From the NCBI GenBank assembly GCA_016294075.1, contig JAEDCQ010000011.1, positions 1 to 56,302 of the forward strand: a stretch of 56,302 nucleotides of DNA, given 5' to 3'. Below are positions 45,855-52,714 of this stretch, piece by piece. The translations under genes were made by a program, and so were the position numbers. This DNA comes from Lachnospiraceae bacterium (GTDB lineage Bacteria; Bacillota; Clostridia; Lachnospirales; Lachnospiraceae). The notes under the pieces were generated by a model, which did no database searches, was not told where the DNA came from, and saw nothing but the letters and a program-made list of their open reading frames with translations. Each line of letters begins with the position of its first letter. The first letter of the stretch is position 1.

Positions 45855-46136
45855 CTACGCCTTGAATTTTGGAAGAATCTTCTCAACATCGTTATGTGGT
45901 CTCGGAATTACATGTGTTGCTACAAGTTCTCCAAGCTTTGAAGCAGCTGCTGTACCGGCCTCAACAGAAGCCTTAACTGCTCCAACATCTCCACGTACCA
46001 TAACTGTTACAAGACCGGATCCAATCTTCTCTGTTCCAACAAGTACAACCTCGGCTGCCTTTGTCATTGCATCAGCTGCCTCGATTGCTGCTGTAAGTCC
46101 TCTTGTTTCAACCATTCCTAATGCTTCTTGTGCCAT
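45855..46136 (-). CDS. BMC-H shell protein (PduA/PduJ-like), copy 2
   Basis: Like copy 1, it is 93 residues long with the pore sequence TEKIGSGLVTVMVRGD and the end THVIPRPHNDVEKILP. The two differ mainly in the helix after the pore and in the segment KAAEVVLVG against KAANVTLIG. The shared 63-base block, at 45972-46034 here, points to recent duplication or gene conversion. In known pdu loci PduA and PduJ form such a pair and are partly interchangeable. Confidence 0.95.
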   Translation of the reverse strand: MAQEALGMVETRGLTAAIEAADAMTKAAEVVLVGTEKIGSGLVTVMVRGDVGAVKASVEAGTAAASKLGELVATHVIPRPHNDVEKILPKFKA

Positions 46137-46170
46137 TTTTTGTTCTCCTTTTTTTCAAAAATATTGTTTA

Positions 46171-46509
46171 TCAGTTCTTGTCGAGAGCGCTAACCTTAAG
46201 CATTTTTTCGGTGTCTCCCGTAGGTCTTGGAATAATATGTTTCTGCACAATACCAGTATTGGCAGCTGCCACTTCCTCAGCGGCTCTCATTGCCTCCTCC
46301 ACATCAGCAACACTTCCTCTGAATTTTATTGTTACAAGAAGTGGAACCGGAAGTGCATCCGCATTTGCAGGCTTATTCTTATCGAACACCTCAAGATGTA
46401 CATTTGCTGCCTTGCAGCCTGCATCAGCTGCCAAGAATGCACATACAAGGCCAAAAACTTCTAAGATTCCTACAGCCTCCTGTGTGTCCCGCTTTTTTAT
46501 ATCAGCCAT
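46171..46509 (-). CDS. BMC-H shell protein with enlarged pore loop
   Basis: The protein of 112 residues has one BMC domain with a start extension (MADIKKRDTQ) and an altered pore. Where PduA-type proteins read EKIGSGLVTV, this one has DKNKPANADALPVPLLVTI, some nine residues longer and with two Pro residues. The rest (EAVGILEVFGLVCAFLAADA, IVQKHIIPRPTGD) is normal. The longer loop should close or reshape the central pore, so this hexamer may admit a different metabolite or hold a structural place. It follows the alcohol dehydrogenase gene by 27 bases. Confidence 0.9.
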   Translation of the reverse strand: MADIKKRDTQEAVGILEVFGLVCAFLAADAGCKAANVHLEVFDKNKPANADALPVPLLVTIKFRGSVADVEEAMRAAEEVAAANTGIVQKHIIPRPTGDTEKMLKVSALDKN

Positions 46510-46536
46510 CTTACTTACCTTTTCTATTCCTTAATC

Positions 46537-47748
46537 TTATTTACTAACTACAGCAATTTTCAGCCCTGTCATGGAAGCTGCCTTTTGGAATGCAGCATCA
46601 ATATCATCAAGAGCAAATTTATCTGTGATTAACTCACCCATTGGAAGCCCAATAGACTTTGCAGCCTTAAGAAAATCAAATGTTGTAGCATAATCTCTCA
46701 GATTATATACCCAGCTACCAACTGTAACGATTTCTTTTGAGCAAATATCAAAATGTGGATTGATAGTTGCATCTCCACCATTGATAAAGAATCCAAGTTC
46801 ACAAAGGCCACCACCGTTACGGATGAACTTATAGATGTTTGAATGTCCTGCGGGTGAACCCGTACATTGGAATGCAAAATCAGCTAAATGTCCGCCAAAC
46901 TTATTATAAGCAGCCTTAACCATAGCTTCTGTTCCATCGTAATCTTTAAAGTTACAATAATCTGATGCACCGAGTCTCTTTGCAAACTCAAGTCGTGTCG
47001 GGTTGCCATCAACAGCAATAATATTCTGTATACCAAGAGTCTTAAGCACTGCAATACAGATAAGACCAATAGGTCCGCATCCCTGAACAACTACTCTTGA
47101 GTTGAACTTAAGTATACCTGTGCTCTTTGCTCTTTCAACAGCATGAATAAGTACTGCACATGGTTCAATAAGAATTCTTGAATCAAGATCCAGTTCACTT
47201 ACATTAAAGAATGTTGAACCAAGTCCGCCACGGATAAGTATGTAATCAGCAAACCATCCGTTAGCATGTACATCATCATCCGGGAGCAGTCCATATACAT
47301 CAGCTCCACCAACATTTTTCTTATTAAGATCGAACATCGTAATTTCCGGATCGTCCTTAAATATCATACAGGTGACAATTTTATCCCCAACCTTTACTGC
47401 CTTTCCGGCAGAGTCGACCTTTACATTTTTACCCATTTTAACAATTTCACCTGTTCCTTCATGACCTAAAGCAACCGGTATAAGTGAAAATGGGTCTCTC
47501 TTATATTCGTGAACGTCTGTACCACAGATACCGCATCCTTCAACTTTAACAAGGAGGTCATCATCTCCAACTTCCGGCATTGGATATTCCTTTATTTCCA
47601 TCTTTCCAATCTCAGAAAGAAAAGCAATACGTACCTTCGAAGGGATTGCTCCGCTTGTATTTGAGGCAGATGAAGAAACCGTCTGTCCACCCATCTGGCT
47701 TAGTATCTGTTTTACAATCTGTTCAACTGCTTGTTCATTTACTGCCAT
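46537..47748 (-). CDS. Zinc-type alcohol dehydrogenase with encapsulation peptide
   Basis: The 403-residue medium-chain dehydrogenase probably reduces propionaldehyde to propanol, or lactaldehyde to propanediol, with NADH. Residues 1-20 (NEQAVEQIVKQILSQMGG) form an amphipathic encapsulation helix, followed by a Ser-rich linker to about 38. Catalytic zinc ligands are Cys and Glu/His in GCGICGTDVHEY and GHEGTGEIV. The four-Cys structural zinc lobe is missing. The nucleotide site is VVQGCGPIGLICIAVLK with Asp downstream, suggesting NAD. Iron-type PduQ is the usual enzyme of pdu loci, so this is the glycyl-radical-type variant. Confidence 0.9.
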   Translation of the reverse strand: MAVNEQAVEQIVKQILSQMGGQTVSSSASNTSGAIPSKVRIAFLSEIGKMEIKEYPMPEVGDDDLLVKVEGCGICGTDVHEYKRDPFSLIPVALGHEGTGEIVKMGKNVKVDSAGKAVKVGDKIVTCMIFKDDPEITMFDLNKKNVGGADVYGLLPDDDVHANGWFADYILIRGGLGSTFFNVSELDLDSRILIEPCAVLIHAVERAKSTGILKFNSRVVVQGCGPIGLICIAVLKTLGIQNIIAVDGNPTRLEFAKRLGASDYCNFKDYDGTEAMVKAAYNKFGGHLADFAFQCTGSPAGHSNIYKFIRNGGGLCELGFFINGGDATINPHFDICSKEIVTVGSWVYNLRDYATTFDFLKAAKSIGLPMGELITDKFALDDIDAAFQKAASMTGLKIAVVSK

Positions 47749-47760
47749 CTTTTCTCCTTT

Positions 47761-49152
47761 CTACCTAATACAAAGGCTGTCGCTCATTGTACAGCGTCTT
47801 CTCTTTGTAAAGGTTTGTGCACTGGTTAGGCCTTCACCGGTTCTTGATGCAATTGTGAATGTACAATAGCCCTCACCGCCGAAACCTAAGGCTGCGTAAC
47901 TTGGCCCATTCTTTACAAGAATTGCTGTATCAAGCGCCTTTGCATAAGTTGTAATATTATCAACGTTTTTTGAATGAATATGTGCCGAATGGCGATTGCC
48001 ATGTTCGAGCCATACTGCTGTATTAACACCCTCTTCAAAAGTCTTGACTCTAACCATTCCGAGAATTGGCATCATAAGTTCTTCTTTTATAAGCGGATGC
48101 TCCTTTGGTCCTTCAAATACGATACACCTAATTTCAGGGCCTACATTCACCCCAACCATTGAAAGGAGTGTTCGCGCATCACGTCCTACACACTTTCGAT
48201 TCAGTCTTCCTTTTTCATCCATTACTGTATGAACCAGTTTGTCCTGAATCTCAGGACTGGCAAGATAACAGCCGTTCTCTGAAATCATATAGTCCATTAA
48301 TTCATCAGCAATAGAGTCCATTGCAACAATTTCCTTCTCAGCGATACAAGGAAGATTGTTATCAAACGTACAACCATTTACAATGTCACGAGCTGCTTTA
48401 CTTACATCAGCAGTATCATCGACAAATGCAGGGGGATTACCGGCACCTGCTCCGATTGCTCTCTTACCTGAAGAAAGAACAGCTGTAACTACCCCGGGTC
48501 CACCGGTTGCAACCAACAAATGAATTGCCGGATGCTTCATCATAATGGAGCTGGTATCCATTGTAGGCACTTCAACCGTAACAGCAATATTATCCGGTCC
48601 TCCTGCCTCAAGTGAAGCTTCATTTATCATATTGATTGTATATATTGTTGTTTTTTTTGCGTTCGGATGCGGATTGAATACTACTGTATTTCCACCTGCT
48701 AACATTCCAATCGAATTACAAATTACCGTCTCGGAAGGATTCGTTGCAGGAGTAATTGCTCCAATCACTCCAAATGGCCCCATCTCCACAAGAGTAAGAC
48801 CTCTGTCTCCGGACCACGCTATTGTCTGAATATCCTCAGTTCCGGGAGTCTTGTCCGCTGTGAGGTGGTGTTTCATTATCTTATCACCAACATTCCCCAT
48901 TCCGGTCTCGTTTACACCCATATTGGCAAGGATTTCAGCGTTTTCGTGAACTTTCTTTCTAATAATAGAAATGATTTTTTCTCTCTGATCAAGAGTCATT
49001 GTTCTGACAACCTTCTGCGCCTCTATTGAAGCTGCAATAGCTTCATTCATATCCTTGAATACTCCGTGCATTCCCGAAACATCTCCGGTAATCTGCATAT
49101 TTGCCATAACCTTTTTTACTATGTCATGGACAAAAGTTTCATCTACAGACAC
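47761..49152 (-). CDS. pduP: CoA-acylating propionaldehyde dehydrogenase
   Basis: This 463-residue enzyme oxidises propionaldehyde to propionyl-CoA with NAD. Residues 1-19 (ETFVHDIVKKVMANM) are an encapsulation helix. The aldehyde-dehydrogenase core has GPFGVIGAITPATNPSETVI, the nucleotide segment VATGGPGVVTAVLSSGKRA, and catalytic Cys269 in CTFDNNLPCIAEKE. The family is PduP/EutE. It balances NADH made here against the alcohol dehydrogenase next to it, so the two keep a private redox pool in the lumen. Its first ten bases overlap the preceding gene. Confidence 0.95.
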   Translation of the reverse strand: MSVDETFVHDIVKKVMANMQITGDVSGMHGVFKDMNEAIAASIEAQKVVRTMTLDQREKIISIIRKKVHENAEILANMGVNETGMGNVGDKIMKHHLTADKTPGTEDIQTIAWSGDRGLTLVEMGPFGVIGAITPATNPSETVICNSIGMLAGGNTVVFNPHPNAKKTTIYTINMINEASLEAGGPDNIAVTVEVPTMDTSSIMMKHPAIHLLVATGGPGVVTAVLSSGKRAIGAGAGNPPAFVDDTADVSKAARDIVNGCTFDNNLPCIAEKEIVAMDSIADELMDYMISENGCYLASPEIQDKLVHTVMDEKGRLNRKCVGRDARTLLSMVGVNVGPEIRCIVFEGPKEHPLIKEELMMPILGMVRVKTFEEGVNTAVWLEHGNRHSAHIHSKNVDNITTYAKALDTAILVKNGPSYAALGFGGEGYCTFTIASRTGEGLTSAQTFTKRRRCTMSDSLCIR

Positions 49153-49622
49153 TCTATTACCTCCTTTAAGATTTCTTTGCCATATTCAGCAAGCTCGCTA
49201 TCCTGTGCGGCAGTGCCACCTGATACGGCAAGCGCCCCTATCATCGTATCACCAATCATAAGAGGCTCACCTCCGCCCAGAATCATAACCTTGCCATTGT
49301 TCGAAAACTGGAGACCGTATAAATCCGCTCCCGGCTTGCACAATTCTGCAAGATTTTTTGTGGGCATTTGAAAAGCGGTAACGGTATAAGCTTTATTGAC
49401 TGCCACATCAAAGCTTCCGTGATATGCACCATCCATGCAGTGGACGGCAATCGGTCTTCCGGACGAATCCGTTACAGCGATTACCGCTCTAACCCCTACC
49501 TGCGAAGCCTTCCTCTCAACTCTCTCAATTAAAAGCTTGGCAAGCTTAAGTCCCATTACTTCCTTAACAATGGCTTTTTCAACTACGTTCTGTAATATGT
49601 TCTTTTCAACATCATTCTTCAT
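49143..49622 (-). CDS. GlcG/HbpS-like protein (PduO C-terminal domain)
   Basis: The 159-residue protein resembles the second domain of PduO, and GlcG and HbpS. Typical marks are LAKLLIERVERKASQVGVR at the start of the core, VIAVTDSSGRPIAVHCMDGA in the middle, and GGGEPLMIGDTMIGALAVSG at the end. No adenosyltransferase domain is present, which fits a B12-independent locus. Some relatives bind haem or a corrinoid through a His; the function in microcompartments is not established. A short N-terminal helix precedes the core. It overlaps the aldehyde dehydrogenase gene by ten bases, so the two are translationally coupled. Confidence 0.85.
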   Translation of the reverse strand: MKNDVEKNILQNVVEKAIVKEVMGLKLAKLLIERVERKASQVGVRAVIAVTDSSGRPIAVHCMDGAYHGSFDVAVNKAYTVTAFQMPTKNLAELCKPGADLYGLQFSNNGKVMILGGGEPLMIGDTMIGALAVSGGTAAQDSELAEYGKEILKEVIECL

Positions 49623-49627
49623 AATAA

Positions 49628-50491
49628 TTACTTAAGACTCTCAAGTACCTTCTTTGTAATCTGTGCAACAAGATCTGCGTTATCAGTTGAAGCTGCGGCA
49701 TCCGGGCAGGATTTGCCGACAAAATCATACTGATAACCCGGGAACTGTCTGAAATCTTCGTTTCCACTGCAGTGACCACCACAGTTATGACAGTTCTTGC
49801 CATCATGGTTTAAACATACATTTGCCGGATGTTTACCCTGCATACCAAACTTACGACGAATTTCATAAAGTTTCTCAATATTTTTCTGATCAAATTCCTT
49901 TGGTCCACCAAGCATCTTTGACTTATAAAGTAATTCAGCATAGAATTCCAATGACTCCATCTTCATATATGCTGCATTCAAATCTGTACTCCATGTAAGT
50001 GCACCGTGATTTTCAAGAAGTACGGCATCAAAATAAGGAAGATACTTCTCAAGATTGTCAGGAATTTCCATAGTTGATGGTGTGCCATATTCTGCAATCG
50101 GAACACATCCAAGTGCAATAACTGCCTCAGGCATAATTGGCTGTGTAAGTGGGATTCCTGCAATTGCAAACGCTGTACCATACATAGGATGTGCATGAAC
50201 TACAGATCCTACATCCGGTCTCTTCTCATATACTCTCATATGCATCTTAATCTCTGATGAAGGTTTGAATCCTTTATTAGCCTGAATCACATTACCCTTC
50301 TCATCCACCTTACAGATATACTCCGGTGTCATAAATCCCTTTGATACTCCTGTTGGGGTGCAAAGGAACTCATGGTCATTGAGTTTTACTGAAATATTAC
50401 CGTCGTTTGCTGCGACCATATTTCGGTCGTAAATTCTTTTACCGATTTCGCAAATCTGTTTTTTGATTTCATACTCGTTCAGCTGTGCCAT
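49628..50491 (-). CDS. Class II aldolase for fuculose/rhamnulose-1-phosphate with Cys-rich linker and encapsulation helix
   Basis: This 287-residue enzyme cleaves a 6-deoxyketose-1-phosphate to dihydroxyacetone phosphate and lactaldehyde. The core (1-215) has the zinc ligands His99, His101 and His162 (VHAHP, ENHG) and active Glu80. After it comes a Cys/His cluster with Cys226, His229, Cys234, Cys237, His240 and Cys241, then a linker and a C-terminal amphipathic helix (DLVAQITKKVLESLK) that should target it to the shell. The cluster is not in ordinary FucA. It may bind zinc or an iron-sulfur centre. ATG at 50491 follows AAGGAG. Confidence 0.9.
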   Translation of the reverse strand: MAQLNEYEIKKQICEIGKRIYDRNMVAANDGNISVKLNDHEFLCTPTGVSKGFMTPEYICKVDEKGNVIQANKGFKPSSEIKMHMRVYEKRPDVGSVVHAHPMYGTAFAIAGIPLTQPIMPEAVIALGCVPIAEYGTPSTMEIPDNLEKYLPYFDAVLLENHGALTWSTDLNAAYMKMESLEFYAELLYKSKMLGGPKEFDQKNIEKLYEIRRKFGMQGKHPANVCLNHDGKNCHNCGGHCSGNEDFRQFPGYQYDFVGKSCPDAAASTDNADLVAQITKKVLESLK

Positions 50492-50561
50492 TTCGTTCTC
50501 CTTTTTTATAAAATATATTTGTAGCGAGCATAATTCCCGCCAAATTACCAATAGGTACATT

Positions 50562-51026
50562 CTATATGGTGTTCTTAATTTCCCAAGGCATCACATCGCC
50601 TGATTCCTTTAAATGGAGCAGTATTTCCGCAACTCCCTCACCTGTCTTTGAATCTACAAAAAAGATTTCTTTACATCCGGCAAGTCTAAGCCATTGTTCA
50701 GCCCGCCCGGGATTTGCTCCCTCATCATGAATCTTTGTAACGATTCCAATTACCTCTCTGTTACATTGGCTTGTAATACAGGGTGGAAATAAAGAATACG
50801 GTTCCGTCGAGGAAATCAATAATCCTACCACATCTGCTTCATATGTATATAATGCAAGAGCTCTTCCCAATCTTGCTGTCTGCGCATATTCCCCGGGTGT
50901 ATCAATTATTACATCATAATTATTAATATACTGTGTTTTATGATATTGTATTGTCTCTCCCTGTAAAGCTTGTGTGAGTGTTGTCTTGCCTGCCTCACTT
51001 CGCCCCATTAATATTATCTTTTTCAT
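50562..51026 (-). CDS. pduV: PduV/EutP-like small GTPase
   Basis: The 154-residue protein is a Ras-like GTPase of the microcompartment EutP/PduV group. G1 is GRSEAGKTTL, G3 is DTPGEY, and the G5-like region is FVDSKTGEG. The G4 motif reads TKIH where guanine recognition usually needs TKxD, so nucleotide preference could be altered. PduV has been linked to microcompartment movement or interaction with filaments in E. coli systems. It overlaps pduU by four bases (ATGA). Confidence 0.87.
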   Translation of the reverse strand: MKKIILMGRSEAGKTTLTQALQGETIQYHKTQYINNYDVIIDTPGEYAQTARLGRALALYTYEADVVGLLISSTEPYSLFPPCITSQCNREVIGIVTKIHDEGANPGRAEQWLRLAGCKEIFFVDSKTGEGVAEILLHLKESGDVMPWEIKNTI

Positions 51027-51376
51027 GTTCTGGTTATTGGAACAACACTGTATCCCAAAGTATTTTCAATATACTCAAGAATTGCCTGCATAGATGCTTC
51101 CACTGACGAAACCGTTCCGTTTATTATCAGTGAACCGGCAAATCTGTCTACAAATCCAAGCTCTATTCCGGCAGATTTTAATGCAATATCTGCCATTATT
51201 ATCGCAGTCTCTGCCGGGCTTACTGTAAGAACTCCGATTGCCCCCTTTGTACACTCACCAGCCGGACTTAATCCAAGCTTTACATATAGTATTGGATCCG
51301 GGTTAGCTATCAAATGTGCTAATGTAATCTGTTTTCCCGGAACAAGTTCCTGAATTATTCTTTGCTTATCTTCCAT
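51023..51376 (-). CDS. pduU: BMC-H shell protein, permuted type (PduU/EutS)
   Basis: The protein of about 117 residues is the circularly permuted BMC type. The N-terminal stretch QRIIQELVPGKQITLAHLI is the part that forms a beta-barrel plugging the hexamer pore in PduU and EutS. The core includes KGAIGVLTVSPAETAIIMAD and IINGTVSSVEASM. It is the first gene of the operon. The ATG at 51376 is the best fit to the family; a longer in-frame start exists at 51391 (ATG), and the ribosome site is weak for both. The promoter is at 51419-51447. Confidence 0.9.
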   Translation of the reverse strand: MEDKQRIIQELVPGKQITLAHLIANPDPILYVKLGLSPAGECTKGAIGVLTVSPAETAIIMADIALKSAGIELGFVDRFAGSLIINGTVSSVEASMQAILEYIENTLGYSVVPITRT

Positions 51377-51418
51377 ACTTTTACATTCCATTAATGCATT
51401 TACACTCACTACGATTAC

Positions 51419-51447
51419 ATTATATCTTTGTTTTCGACCAAAGTCAA
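51419..51447 (-). promoter_or_regulatory. Main promoter of the microcompartment operon
   Basis: TTGACT (51442-51447) and TATAAT (51419-51424) on the minus strand are 17 bases apart. About 50 bases of leader precede pduU. The operon then runs for some 14 kb with gaps mostly under 90 bases. Confidence 0.75.
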
Positions 51448-51482
51448 CACAAATCAACGTAACTTATGTTGGTTTTTTGACC
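51430..51482 (-). promoter_or_regulatory. Direct repeats at the operon promoter, candidate operator
   Basis: GGTCAAAAAAC (51472-51482) and GGTCGAAAAC (51430-51439) are repeats on the same strand, about 43 bases (four helix turns) apart. One lies upstream of the -35 box and the other in the spacer of the promoter, as expected for repression by looping with the DeoR-type regulator of the operon. Confidence 0.4.
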
Positions 51483-51561
51483 GATTCCCCCTGTGTTCAT
51501 ATTGTATTTCTTTGAATTGATGTTATTTTCTGTAAATTAAGTCATTTTAAACCACAAAAAA

Positions 51562-51597
51562 CAAACGTCATTTCGAAATCCTTTGAAATGACGTTTG
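51562..51597 (-). terminator. Terminator between the parA cluster and the microcompartment operon
   Basis: CAAACGTCATTTC and GAAATGACGTTTG form a perfect 13-base stem. The minus strand follows with TTTTTTG. It ends the transcript carrying rhaB, parA and the small partner gene. Confidence 0.92.
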
Positions 51598-51613
51598 CTT
51601 TTATATAATTTAA

Positions 51614-51922
51614 TTAAAAATAATATACAGGCATACTGTCCCCAATTCCAAAAGACTCGTTTGGTTCGGCATCTCTATAGATAACTTGTGAACTATCCTG
51701 ATAGATTATTGTATCCATAACCTCTTTTGAGATATTTTCCTTTACCGTCTTTGCAACCACTTTTTTTGCTGCCTGCTTCTTAACAGTTTCTTTTTTATCT
51801 GCTTTATCTGCATTAGTCTTTGCGTCGGTATTATCTCCTGTTCCCTTTCCGTTTACACCAGTTTTTTTCTTTGCTACGGCTACCGATGCAGCACGGTTAA
51901 TGCTATCTTTACCTATTGACAT
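51614..51922 (-). CDS. Small basic partner of the ParA-like ATPase (McdB-like candidate)
   Basis: The 102-residue protein has no enzyme domain. Its start MSIGKDSINRAASVAVAKKK is basic, residues 20-65 are low-complexity and rich in Lys, Ala, Thr and Asp, and the end is acidic with an aromatic close (ESFGIGDSMPVYYF). A basic N-terminal tail that touches ParA, a flexible middle and a cargo-binding end are the known plan of ParA partners such as McdB. It overlaps the parA stop by 14 bases and has a strong GGAGG site. Whether its cargo is the microcompartment encoded downstream is an inference from position. Confidence 0.7.
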   Translation of the reverse strand: MSIGKDSINRAASVAVAKKKTGVNGKGTGDNTDAKTNADKADKKETVKKQAAKKVVAKTVKENISKEVMDTIIYQDSSQVIYRDAEPNESFGIGDSMPVYYF

Positions 51923-52691
51923 TTTCAATTACCTCCTCTGCAAATTTCACAAACTCTTTTGCACATCTTGAATTCTTTTTATAGGCTCCAACAGGCATCG
52001 AATTATCCTGTGCCCATTCTACAGCTGAGTCCACATGAATACATGTATCAAACACCTTAATGTCATCTAATCCCAAAAGGGACTCTCTGGTTTGTCGATA
52101 ATAGTTTTTTCTTTCATCCACCTTAGTAATTAAGACTCCAAGGACTTCTACTTTCGTGACTTCCGAGATTTGTTCTAAAAAATCGAACATATTTGCAAGT
52201 CCAAACAATCCCCATGGTGACGCTTCAACCGGAATGATTATTTTATCTGATGCGCAAAGAATATTAATTACCCAAGTACCCAAGGTTGGAGGCGCGTCAA
52301 TAAGTATATAATCATACTCTCCCGATGTCTTTACCGATTCCAGACACTTTTTTAGAGCATATTCTCTCTGCATCATTGTGAAAAGTTCATATTCAATCTG
52401 GCTAAGTAATGTTGATGAAGGAACGATATCCAAATTTGCATATGGAGTATTCACAATATATTCTTTTACACTTTTCTTCTCTCTAACAGCTGAATAGAGA
52501 CTATTCCCGCTTTGAACGAATGCAAATGCTTCTTCTCTATCAAAAAATGAGAGCGTAAGATTAAGCTGCATATCACCATCAATCAAAAGCACTTTTTTTC
52601 CTGCTTTTGAAAGTTCGTAACCAAGATTTGCGCATACAGTTGACTTGCCGCTGCCACCTTTATTATTTGTAAAACAGATTGTTTTTGTCAT
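51909..52691 (-). CDS. ParA/MinD-family ATPase
   Basis: The 260-residue protein is a chromosome-style ParA ATPase. The deviant Walker A motif is NNKGGSGKSTVCANLGYEL with the signature Lys, Walker A' is VLLIDGDMQLNLTLSFF, and Walker B is YILIDAPPTLG. No DNA-binding domain precedes it, as in McdA and type Ib ParA. It sits between rhamnulokinase and a small basic protein and directly upstream of the microcompartment operon, and no parB or replication gene is near, so positioning of the microcompartment rather than of a plasmid is the best reading. Confidence 0.88.
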   Translation of the reverse strand: MTKTICFTNNKGGSGKSTVCANLGYELSKAGKKVLLIDGDMQLNLTLSFFDREEAFAFVQSGNSLYSAVREKKSVKEYIVNTPYANLDIVPSSTLLSQIEYELFTMMQREYALKKCLESVKTSGEYDYILIDAPPTLGTWVINILCASDKIIIPVEASPWGLFGLANMFDFLEQISEVTKVEVLGVLITKVDERKNYYRQTRESLLGLDDIKVFDTCIHVDSAVEWAQDNSMPVGAYKKNSRCAKEFVKFAEEVIENVNR

Positions 52692-52714
52692 TTGTAATCT
52701 CCAGTTATCGACTT

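Noticed and set aside
45127..46509. Repeat array or CRISPR-like structure
   Set aside because: The repeated sequence is coding and explained by paralogous shell-protein genes.
49806..49850. Iron-sulfur cluster claimed outright for the aldolase linker
   Set aside because: The Cys/His spacing fits zinc as well, so only a generic metal site is proposed.
51909..52691. Plasmid or integrated-element partition gene
   Set aside because: There is no parB, replication gene, integrase or repeat boundary, and the gene overlaps a small partner within a sugar-use cluster.
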